Below, one piece after another: positions 40,606 to 51,035 of a stretch of 64,000 nt of DNA (position 1 is its first letter; every line of letters begins with the position of its first letter). The notes beneath the pieces are model-generated. The model did no database searches. It had not been told where the DNA came from and saw nothing but the letters and a program-made list of their open reading frames with translations. The stretch comes from Lactarius indigo. Its lineage: Eukaryota; Basidiomycota; Agaricomycetes; Russulales; Russulaceae. The position numbers and the translations under genes were made by a program. The DNA lies in NCBI GenBank assembly GCA_025766275.1, contig JAFKAC010000011.1, forward strand, positions 310,001 to 374,000, given 5' to 3'.

Positions 40606-42308
40606 ATGTCCGCGTCAACAAGTGTTACTGCTCCGCCTCCCCCTGTCGGTGAAAAGGCTGTCTCAAAACCAAAAAAGCAGCCTTATCCCTTTTGGCTAGG
40701 AGGTAGACACTCTCCTCCATCTCCTCCTCTTGATTATTCTGGTACCGCGAATGACACCACCTTTTTCGTTCACCAGGCGTTGCTGCGACGATCGCTGCAT
40801 CGATAACGCAGTAAGCTTGAAGCCTCTCGGTCGCTATCACGCCCAATCTTTAACGCCCTGCCATCTGTGTGGCGCAGTCCACTAGATCTCACTAAGGTCC
40901 GCCTACAGGCCTCGGGCGACAAGCGTATGATAGAGTCAATTCAAAAGACCGTGCGCACCGCGGGTGAGTTCCACTCGCTGCCCCCTCAACCCACCCTCCC
41001 TCCACGCCTTTTACCTCCCCCGCACTCGCTTAGATCACCTGATCTCTAACCAACTCACACGATAATCGTGACAGGTGTCCGCGGTCTCTTTGACGGCATT
41101 AGCGGAACATGGATGCGCCAAATGAGCTACTCGCTATGCCGCTTTTGGGCATATGACGAGAGTAAAAAGATCGTCGGTGCTACCGGTGCGTCCCCATTTT
41201 GGTTTCCCTGGTCTCGATCGTCGTTTCGTTTCTTGCGCAATAACACGATCTGGTCATTGCAATCTTTCGCCTTTATATATTATTGTTGACGTCTCATCCT
41301 AACGTCAAATTGACACTTCTTCTCAGGAGCCAATGCCCCCGCGTGGAAACTGGCTTTGGCAGGAAGCATGGGCATGTCCCTAGTCTTTCCCACCGAAGAA
41401 CACACCGCTAATACTCCTCTCAGCTGGTGGGATTGCCGGTTTTGTCGGTAACCCGGGAGGTATGTTGTGTTATTCTCATTTCGGAATACACATTTGACGC
41501 ACGCATGTGCTTTCACCAGAGATCGTCATGGTGTGCAATCACGCTACACTAGTTTCTCTGTTCGGTGCCTGATCGGCACACTTTACTCAGGTCCGCTTAC
41601 AAGGCGACTTTGCTAAACCGCCGGAGAAGCGGTTCAACTATAAGCATTGTTTCGATGCACTCTTTCGTGTAAGCGATGGGCACAGATCTCTTGGTGCCAC
41701 GCCGATAACACGGTATTACTCAGATGGTCCGCGAAGAAGGCGCGTCATCACTAGGACGAGGATTAGGGCCAAACGTGTTCCGTGCCGTCCTCATGAACGC
41801 AAGTCAACTTGCGTCGTACGCATTCATCCATTTGTCCCCAATCAACCATAACTCACGCACCACAGGTATGACTTCTTCAAGGCAGAACTACTCAAAACAG
41901 CTTACTTTGAGGACAACATTTATTGCCATTTCACCGCGAGCTTTGCAGCGGTAAGAGTTTCTGACGTGTACGTAGATAAATGCTGACGTACACCGAATTT
42001 AGGGAACCGTCGCTACCACGGTCTGCTCACCTGCAGATGTGCTTAAGAGTCGTATCATGAATGCCTCTGGACCAGGCTCGAGTGTAAGTTGTCTGTCATC
42101 CACCCGTCTCCTGCTCGCTTACCGACTGCCCTAGTCGACGTTGGGTGTGATCCGTCAATCGATGAAGGCAGAAGGTCCGGGATTCATGTTTAAGGGCTGG
42201 GTACCAGCGTGGTCCCGTCTGCAACCGACGACAATCCTTATCTTCCTTACATTCGAACAACTGAAAAATGTGGTAGATTGGTCGCGTGCCCGTGGTATCC
42301 CAGTGTAG
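40606..42308 (+). CDS. DIC1: Mitochondrial dicarboxylate carrier (MCF/SLC25)
   Basis: A six-TM inner-membrane exchanger of dicarboxylates for phosphate or other anions. The three carrier signatures are HPLDLTKVRLQA (split by an intron before PLD), NPGEIVMVRLQGDF and SPADVLKSRIMNA. The segment GISGTWMRQMSYSLCRFWAY is typical of the DIC subgroup, and the protein ends FLTFEQLKNVVDWSR...GIPV with TAG at 42306-42308. Cut by about ten introns, one of them a GC-AG intron at 41372-41423 between GSMA and GGIAGFVG. The length of about 310-330 residues is normal. Substrate preference is inferred from family resemblance only. Confidence 0.9.
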
Positions 42309-42521
42309 AACTCCTGCTTTAATTGAATGCGTGGATATTTTTCTTGCACAATTTCTTGTGTGTATACCTATCAATGTACTTACCTCTGTGATGACGAACT
42401 ATTTTTTTTATCCTGATGTTATTTTGGCGGTTTAGAGACGTCACCCGATAACGGGTGACTCCGCCAAAACGATTACAATTGATTTGCAGACATGTGGGCA
42501 TGCAAGTTATAGGCGCGTTTA

Positions 42522-43241
<720 letters not shown>

Positions 43242-43646
43242 TTTGTTGTCGTTGGGTGGTTCTGTTGTGGTCTGGGCGGGTTGTTGAGACTAGCAACACG
43301 GTGGCTTTGAGGCTATATAGTTTATCGGGAATCTCCGTATTATTTTCTGGTTCGGTGTAATTTAAGCCAGGGTTAGCAGTGACGTAAGCGAGTCATGGGA
43401 CAAGGTTGAACCAAGAGCGAGTAAAGAGTTGCCTGGCTTGTTAGGACTAGTAGCATATCCACTCGAGCCAGTCAGTCAATCTTCTACTCTTATTAATTAA
43501 GACCTGCTTTCTTTTTCTTTTTCCCTTCTATATTCCCTCCCACTCCCCTCTGCCCAGCTGGCTCCCTCCTCGCCCCTCCCCGTCTCTCCCTCTCCCCCAG
43601 CATCGCACCTCTAATACCCAACTCCTCCCTGTAATACGGCCCTCCC
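43242..43646. promoter_or_regulatory. Divergent promoter region, uL14 / Tem1-Spg1
   Basis: A 405-bp gap between two genes transcribed outward. On the minus strand a CTATATAGCC element at 43311-43320 lies about 70 nt upstream of the uL14 ATG and is a good TATA candidate. The right half, upstream of the GTPase gene, is a long pyrimidine-rich tract (43500-43600). Confidence 0.5.
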
Positions 43647-44474
43647 ATGTCCTCTAGTGCCTCATCTTCCACACCTACACCAGGAGCAAGTACATCCAAT
43701 GGCACGCACCCTTTACTCACCAACAATGACGAGAAGAACAGGTATGCGATCCATCGTGTCTAGTATTACATCCGTTCACATCTCGCAGTGTCGTTATCAA
43801 GGTGGGCATGGTGGGGGACTCTCAGATCGGAAAGACGAGCTTGATGGTCAAGTACGTCGAGGGGAGCTTCGATGAGGACTATATACAGACGCTGGGTACT
43901 TCTTTTCATTTCTTCCGGCGCGCCCTTGTTGACAGAGGTCGTAAGGCGTCAACTTTATGGAGAAGACGATCTCAGTGCGGCGAACAACGATCACATTCTC
44001 CATCTGGGACCTGGGCGGGCAGCGCGAATTCGTGAACATGCTTCCACTCGTTTGCAACGACGCCGTAGCTATCCTGTTCATGTTCGACCTCTCTCGAAAG
44101 TCGACGCTCAACTCGGTGAAGGAGTGGTATCGGCAAGCGCGGGGGTTCAACAAGGTGCGCCTATTTTTACCCTGTCTTGTCTTGCTTTCCTGTGGGGCAA
44201 ACCCAGAGCGTCCTAGACCGCGATCCCGTTTCTCATCGGTACCAAGTTTGATACCTTTGCGACATTTCCGCGCGACGAGCAGGAGGAGATCACGAAGCAG
44301 GCCAAGCGCTTCGCCAAGGCAATGCACGCGTCTCTCATCTTTTGCTCGACATCCGCGTCGATCAACGTGCAAAAGATCTTTAAAATCGTGCTCGCAAAGG
44401 CATTTGACCTCAAGTGTGTCATTCCGGAGATCGAGGGAGTCGGCGAGCCTGTATTGCTCTACGTCGATGTGTGA
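43647..44474 (+). CDS. Tem1/Spg1-type small GTPase
   Basis: The switch GTPase at the top of the septation initiation / mitotic exit network, acting at spindle poles. G1 is VGMVGDSQIGKTSLMVKYVE, switch I is YIQTLGVNFMEKTI, G3 is WDLGGQREFVNMLPL (Gly-Gly-Gln rather than Ala-Gly-Gln, typical of this family), and G4 is FLIGTKFD. The C-terminal part has IPEIEGVGEPVLLYVDV and then TGA at 44472-44474, with no CaaX box, as expected. Four or so introns, about 210 residues, with a Ser/Thr-rich start MSSSASSSTPTPGAS. The related class II myosin at 57645 is also a cytokinesis protein but is 13 kb away. Confidence 0.92.
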
Positions 44475-45048
44475 GTGCACCGCCGGACGGGCCGTTCATC
44501 TTGTCCCCTTGGCGCACCGCATCCGTGCGTACTGTACGATACACACACCACCAGCAATATTGTCCGGATTCGATGCCACGTCGTTTTGTGCCTGGGTTCT
44601 CTGGACCGCCGCCGGTGTCGCTTCGGTGTCACCTCACGTGGCTCCGCCCGCATCGTTGTATATATCCTATTTTGTCCCCTCCTGCATTCGTCGTCGCTTC
44701 GATCCATTGTTGCTGCTGCTGCATATCACGCTCCTCATCGGTCCATCGCTTTTATTATCACCCCACACATCGCAATTCTCGCCTCTATCCGTATCCGTAT
44801 TCCCGGCCTTATATTGGTCCCGCCTTTAGTTTGTTTTACCATTTCGGGGGGACCCGTGTCGACGCCACCCACGCTCGTTAGAGTCCCCACCCCAAAGAGC
44901 CATGTGTTGTCTCAATTCGCATCTTTGCTATGCCTTGTCATGTTTTTCCTTGGTTTGTAAGTTTGTGAGCGTATTCAAAAAATCGGACCGCTGCGGGCCG
45001 TTGGAGTGCTTAAAGCCACTTGAGAAATCGCTCGAGTTCCACAACGAA
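44475..45048. other. Intergenic region between Tem1/Spg1 and RBM18-like genes
   Basis: A pyrimidine- and CA-rich stretch with long but unrecognised open frames in all plus-strand phases. It has no domain and is best taken as the 3' region of the GTPase gene and the promoter of the next gene. Confidence 0.45.
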
Positions 45049-46212
45049 ATGGCATCTACATCTGCATCGTCCCACCTTTCTTACCCTGCACCCGAAGCAC
45101 CCGAGGGCTCGACTTCTACCCAGCGTGCACCCTCTCCGCCTCTGCCTGAGTTGCTCAAGAATCGTCTTTATGTTGGCAATCTCCATCCGACAGTGGATGA
45201 GTACGTCTGTGCATCCTCAATCAAGTCGAACCACTGAATCGTCCCAGGTACACGCTCATACAAGTATTCTCCAAGTTTGGAAAACTCGCACGGCTGGACT
45301 ATCTCTTCCACAAGACCGGTGCACTGCGCGGAAAGCCCCGCGGGTACGCTTTTGTCGAGTACACAGGCGAAAGGGTGAGTGCTTCTTTCGCCCACCTCCT
45401 CCTTCCTCCTCCCACGAAATATTCCGTGTAATAATAAAATGCTTAACCCGGGTCTTTCTTCTTCCCTACACGGCGTTCGGCTCCACCTGTGCGCCGCCCG
45501 CGCTTTTCCCTACCATCCGCACTGCACTGCTCAGACCCGGGCTCACTCCTCCTCCGGACCGATTGTACGAGTGAAACGATGGCGGCTCTGGACCCACTGA
45601 CGCTCTGGTCCTCGCGCTTTTGCAGGACGCGGCTGTCGCGCTCGAAGCCTCAAATGGGAAGGCCCTCCGCGGGCGGCACATCACCGTCACGTACGCGCAC
45701 CAGGCGCCCCTCGACGCCCACCACCTCGCGTCGCGTCGCGCGCTGTCACAGCACCAACAGCAGGACTCGGGACGACCGACGACGCTCAGCCTGCTGAAAA
45801 GCGCCCCCTCTCATACGCGCACAAGGTGCGGTTGTCATTCCCTGCCCATCTCGCCTTGTTTTTGACCACACACAGGACCGGCGATAAGATCGCGCAAATG
45901 GAGGCAAAGTTACTGCAACTGGCTCAGACTCCAGCGACGACCGCTCAACACACAGCGTCTGTACATCCGTCGCTCCCAGCGAAGCCTGGGACTGCGCATT
46001 CGCAACCGACCGTTAAGGCAGCGGCACCTTCGGCACCTCTGCCCGATATTAGGCCACAGTTACCATGCGCACCCGAGCCCCCGTCGCCGTCACTACCTGT
46101 GCCAACGGTTCTGCGCGCCGCTCCACCGCGCAGGAGTAATGCGGCGCTCAAAGGCGTGAAGATTGTAAAGAAGAAGGACAGAGCGAGGGACGAGGGGACG
46201 GGTGGGGAATAA
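45049..46212 (+). CDS. RBM18-like RNA-binding protein (single RRM)
   Basis: One RNA-recognition motif: RNP2 NRLYVGNLHPTVDE, then YTLIQVFSKFGKLARLDYLF, HKTGALRGKPRGYAFVEYTG (RNP1) and DAAVALEASNGKALRGRHIT. The order KFG...FHK.GAL.G.PRGY is the signature of RBM18. The RRM is spread over three exons. A Pro/Ala/Ser-rich low-complexity tail of about 110 residues follows, ending in a basic stretch KGVKIVKKKDRARDEG with TAA at 46210-46212. Its molecular role is not established for fungi as far as I know. About 280 residues. Confidence 0.8.
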
Positions 46213-46350
46213 TATCACGCCATTGCTCATGATTCAGTCGTGCCGCTTTTCATCTATGATCAAAACAATGGATGGTACAAAACGAAAAAGAGTTGGATGT
46301 CGCTTGCATAGTTGTAGGTTGAGAATATAGTGGGTCAACTAAAAATATAG

Positions 46351-46434
46351 CTCCCTGGCGGGGAGTCGAACCCCGCTCTCGCGCGGCCAGTAATAGTGAC
46401 AGGCGCGTGTACTAATCCGATATACTACCAGGGA
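46351..46434 (-). tRNA. tRNA-Asp(GTC) with an 11-nt intron
   Basis: Mature part identical to the copies at 3943 and 11341, with anticodon loop CTGTCA/C38 and closed acceptor and T stems. The intron is CTATTACTGGC, different from both other copies except for the final TGGC. A short T-run (TTTTTAG) follows within about 10 nt on the minus strand. Confidence 0.92.
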
Positions 46435-47022
46435 CTTGTTCAGTGCTCGGGATAAAGATATATAATCGTAAAAACGCCACGGTATGTATGACGCATTGGG
46501 ACCTCCGGAATGACTTCCGCTATTGACCGCAGTAACAACGGCCACCTCCCCCGCAAATTTAGCAAAACTAGTAGGTTGTCCACAATCCCGCAGGCTAGAA
46601 AGCTTGTATTCCTCGGCCAGAAAGAACGTGCTAACCCGAGCAAAGAGTGCCATGACGTAAGTGGGGGTTGCGGGTCTCCTGTGGGGCTCACTCGAGGCGC
46701 CGAATAAGAGAACGTAAGAGGAGAATTCTCGACATCATGGGACCCGTCCTCAATGAAAAATGTGTTTTTGCGAACAGACGTGGGTGCAAACCCTTGCAGC
46801 GTGACAAATTAACCCGAGAATGCTCGGATGCGCTCAGCCCTCTTGGAACCAGGAATGGCCGCATTGTGCAATACGAGTAGTACGGTTCAGATTATCATGA
46901 TTCGCCAGCTCAGCTTGGATTTAAGCCAAGGCTTTTTCAGTCGGTTGGCTAGCCCGCGAACCGGACCGGCGCCGGGTAATAAGAAGCCCAGCGATCATGA
47001 TTAATCGCACCTCATCTTATCA
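46435..47022. other. Intergenic region upstream of the HyuA-type gene
   Basis: No supported gene; frames of 80-100 codons on the minus strand show no similarity. It contains the promoter of the oxoprolinase-like gene. Confidence 0.45.
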
Positions 47023-49771
47023 ATGACGGTTAGAATATCTGCGGACAGAGGTGGCACTTTCTGCGACGTCTACGCGTGAGTCCTAAATGTAACATTAATC
47101 CACGCCATTTAATATGGTTTTATCTCTAGAAATTACCCCGACCCGGATAACCCACAGCAGAGGAAGGAGCTCGTTGTCAAGCTCTGTGTGTTCCTATAGA
47201 GTCCGAGTAGTACACAGACTTTCTGATCCGTCCCAAGTATCGCAAGACCCTGCCAATTATGAAGATGCCCCGACGGAAGGCATACGGCGCGTGCTAGAGG
47301 CGGTCACTGGCGAGTCGATCCCAAGGGGTGAAAAGCTCGACATCACCAAGATCGGTGAGCTCTTGACCCATAGGATACATTTCAAACTCAAAACTATTCA
47401 TTGTTATAAGACTACATCCGTTTATCTACCACTGTCGCCACCAATGCACTCCTCGAACGGAAGGGCCGCAAGCACGCTCTTCTCATCACCAAAGGGTTCA
47501 AGGATCTTTTACTGATCGGGAATCAGTCTCGCCCAAGGATATTTGATCTCAATATCCGCCGACCACCACCCCTATACTCGACTGTCTTGGAAATCGACGA
47601 ACGAGTCACGCTAGTAGGCTACACGAGTGACCCTCGGGCAGAAGAACACAAGGTGCTTTTCGACGAGAACGGCGCAGTCAAACGAGGCTATAGAGGGAAG
47701 GGGTGGGACGGAAACGGAGACGCGGAAGGGCCGGGAAAAGTTGTTCGTGGGATCTCAGGAGAAGCCGTGAGAATTCTTAAGCAACCAGGTCCGCTTTTCT
47801 TGCTATGGTTGGGTGCGAGTTCGCTTACCCATCCCCAAATACTAGACGAAGCTTCTGTCAAGAATGATCTGCAGAAACTCTATGATGATGGCTACCGTTC
47901 GGTTGCTGTTGTGCTCGCACATTCCTACACCTTTCCGGAACACGAGCTGCTCATCGGAAAAGTGGCTTCGGGTCTAGGTTTCGAACACATATCCCTCTCG
48001 TCACAGCTCCTGCCGATGATAAAAATGGTCCCACGTGGTGCATCTGCCACCGCCGACGCCTACCTGACACCGATTCTACGCACATACCTCGATGGCTTTT
48101 TTGCAGGTTTTGCTCAGCTTCCACGCGTTGAGTTCATGAGCAGCGATGGCGGGCTCGTGGACGCTTCGGGTTTCTCAGGGCTGAAGACTGTTCTGAGTGG
48201 GCCAGCGGGTGGGGTAGTAGGGTATGCGCGCACGAGCTGGGATGAGAAGCGCAAGACGCCGATCATAGGGTCAGCGTCTCTTTTTTGAGTGATATCTATT
48301 CTCTTGCCTGACTGAGGGCGTATCAGACTCGACGTCGGTGGTACGTCTACAGATGTGTCACGCTTCTCAGGTCGCTACGAGATCGTCTACGAGACAACCA
48401 CCGCCGGCGTCACGATCCAGTCACCACAGCTTGATATCAACACCGTCGCTGCTGGTGGCGGCTCGTGTCTCACCTTTCGCAATGGTCTGTTCCTAGCTGG
48501 GCCCGAAAGTGCGGGAGCAGAGCCCGGTCCAGCCTGCTACAGGTGAGTGAACTGTTCGCGCGTAGCCAATTGTTAAAGCCTACACGATATTAGAAAGGGT
48601 GGCCCTTTAGCGGTGACTGACGCCAACTTGCTCCTCGGGCGGCTCATCCCGGAATATTTTCCCAAGATTTTCGGCAAGTCCGAAAAAGAGCCTCTAGACA
48701 CAGATGCATCCCGCAGGGAATTCGAAAAGCTCGCAAGAGAGATCAACGACACTTCCACCAATAAGTTCAGTCTGGACGAGATCGTTTATGGGTGTGCAAT
48801 TTTGCGACACTTTGGACTGCAGTCATCGCTGAATGTGGATACCAGGTTCATCAAGGTTGCCAACGAGACCATGTGCCGTCCTATACGCGCATTGACTGAG
48901 GCAAAGGGGTATGCGACATCTTCACACATGTGAGAGGCCTTACTATCATGGTCTGTACAACGAGTGCCTCATCCTGGAAATGCTTAGTCTGGCCAGCTTT
49001 GGCGGTGCGGGTGGACAGCACGCCTGCGAGATTGCCACGTTGCTAGGCATTAAAACCGTCTTGATTCACCGGTACAGTTCGATCCTTTCTGCCTACGGGC
49101 TCGCATTGGCAGATCGGTACGTCGCGCTCTTGCTCTAACCCACGCACATCAAAAGACCTCCATTTGATTTTTTTAGGGTATGCGAGATCCAGGAACCCGC
49201 GTCAACTTTTTACACCCCTGAGAACGTCCCAGCGCTCTCCTCTCGCTTGGACGCGCTCGCCGACACGACACTGAAAGAGTTGGAGAAGCAGGGTTTTCCC
49301 GCAGAACGCATCCGCGTCGAGCGCATGCTCAACATGCGATTCGACGGCACGGACACCGCACTCATGGTCCTCCCGGAGGCTGGCGAAAGCAAGGGTGATT
49401 ACCTCGGTGCTTTCCACAGAGCTTACAGAGCCGAGTTTGGTTTCCTGTTGGACGAGGCTCGCGTCGTCGTGGACGACATCAAGGTCCGCGGGGTCGGCAC
49501 GACCTCGGACGACTCTGGACCGTCAGTCTTTGACGAACTCGAGCAACTGCAGACTAGTCAAGTGAGGCCCGACAGCGCGGCCTTGCGATATTCGGTCTAT
49601 TTTGACAAAGTCGGTCGGGTTGACGATACGCCAGTCTTTGAACTTGGCAGCTTGGCAGTCGGGGACACCGTAGACGGACCCGCGGTTGTGATCGATGATA
49701 CGCAGACGATCGTGGTCGTTCCAGGTGCAAGGGCTGTAATAGCGAGTAGACACTTGGTCATCACGCTTTGA
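47023..49771 (+). CDS. 5-oxoprolinase/hydantoinase family, HyuA half only
   Basis: Resembles the ATP-binding A half of eukaryotic 5-oxoprolinase, which opens 5-oxoproline to glutamate in the glutathione cycle. Features: start [157 protein letters not shown] and [20 protein letters not shown]. It ends SRHLVITL and TGA at 49769-49771, where a full-length protein (about 1,280 residues) would run into the HyuB domain (a LDPIQLSIF-like start). About nine introns, around 750 residues. No HyuB remnant was seen downstream. It could be a functional A subunit or a truncated gene. Confidence 0.88.
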
Positions 49772-49819
49772 GAGGCAAACATGAAGTAATAACGAATCAC
49801 AAAAAGCCCGAAATCATTG

Positions 49820-50651
49820 AGAGCCCGTCCGGTGCACGGTTTGTCGGACCCAGCATCAGCCATAAAAAAAGATTTGTTTTTTATTTGTTGGTCCCCGCAA
49901 CGTGACCGTTCGGTGCAGTTTGTCGCAGCTGACTGCGGCAAGGTCGCGCCCGACCGCCCTGCCAAAAAAAAAACAGGTATGGACCCGTTTTTTTTCGTTG
50001 TCGGGCTCGACTTGATCAGCAAGGAGGTGACTAACCATACATTATATAATAAAATTGTGCTTATATCATTGCTAATTGCACGCTCAACTTGTCTAAGGTG
50101 TGCAGGATTTGGGGTATAAAGTGGCGCATGCGGTCATGCAAGCCTCCGCGCGGTGCGAGATAGTCTGAGTGCATTAGAAGAGGCTACAAATGTGTCCCTA
50201 TTAAATCTCTAAGGCTGCGCGCCAATGCAGCGAGATCGGGTATGCAAGCAGTGGGCAACACAAAGCCCTGGTTGAGGGCAGTCGGAAACAGTTGTGCACT
50301 CTTCCGCGCCACACGAAACTTCGCAAGTGTAGCAACACTGGTTGGGGAAGCATCATGTTTAAGTCGCTAAGGCCGCGTGCGATCGTAGCATGCTGGGAAA
50401 TGCAAATGAGGTGCCACACTGAGCTCTCTGAGGCCTCGTCCACCCTACACAGGCTGCTCACGGATGTCGTGCTTACTCACGTGTTTCAACAAATATACAA
50501 AAATAAATATATTTGCCCGTCGCGACCGAGAGGTGCGTTCGGGGGTCCGACTAAATATTTTTATTGCTGGAGCTGACCGATTTCTCCCACTCGTCAGACA
50601 GAGGTTGCGAGCGGCCATTTCCGAGGCGCGACTTTGCACCGGACGGGCTCT
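49820..50651. mobile_element. Small non-autonomous TIR element (MITE-like)
   Basis: A perfect 17-bp inverted repeat, AGAGCCCGTCCGGTGCA, occurs at 49820-49836 and, reversed, at 50635-50651, bounding 832 bp with no credible gene. Near the ends, GTCGGACCC (49843-49851) recurs inverted as GGGTCCGAC (50543-50551). Inside, a 23-nt segment at about 50203-50225 is repeated with a few changes at about 50357-50379, both with the core CTAAGGC. No clean target duplication was found; TCATTG occurs just outside the left end (49814-49819) and again 5 nt outside the right end (50657-50662), and TGA flanks are an alternative. The element starts 48 bp after the HyuA stop. Confidence 0.55.
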
Positions 50652-51035
50652 GAAAGTCATTGAGTCCCGGTAGGTTTTGTTACAACATCCGAGATTTTCC
50701 TTCTAGCACGAAAAACAACCCCGTACACGAGAAGAGCACACAGTATGGAGAGAGAATTTAGACAGAGTGGAAGGGTGCACGAGCCAGGATCGAACCCAGC
50801 TTCTGGCCTTGCCCTGGGCGCAAAACTAACCCCAATACACTATTGAGCACTTGTTCTTGGCACAGGATCTATACTACAACACCTTGTCGTACACTGGATC
50901 GAACTCTAGGACCGCGGTTCGGGTGTCCGGGGCCAACGGCCAAACTTGACGCCGTTGCTGCATATAGATATCATGCTGTGTGTGGCCATGTGCGGCCAAT
51001 GACGGGGGGGAAAACTCACATCCGCTGCCCAAAAC
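50652..51035. other. Intergenic DNA between TIR element and BRF1
   Basis: Non-coding as far as can be seen, apart from the tRNA-like sequence at 50774-50850. It forms the 3' flank of BRF1 (minus strand). Confidence 0.4.
50774..50850 (-). repeat. tRNA-like sequence, degenerate tRNA or SINE head
   Basis: The minus strand has a perfect pol III B box GGTTCGATCC (50787-50796) and, about 45 nt upstream, an imperfect A box TAGTGTATTGGG. The ends GTGCTCA and CGTGCAC pair at five of seven positions, and a TTGC/GCAA anticodon-like stem exists. The T stem does not pair in the standard register, there is no U33, and no T-run follows. This looks like a decayed tRNA gene or the tRNA-derived head of a SINE, not an active tRNA. 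Confidence 0.4.

Noticed and set aside
44475..45048. Long plus-strand frames (155-290 codons counting upstream exon) after the Tem1/Spg1 stop.
   Set aside because: The GTPase ends at its family terminus YVDV; the extra frames are pyrimidine-rich and have no domain.
50890..50935. A second B-box-like sequence (AGTTCGATCC on the minus strand) beside the tRNA-like element.
   Set aside because: No A box at the right distance, no closing stem, and one mismatch in the B box; likely chance or the edge of the same decayed region.
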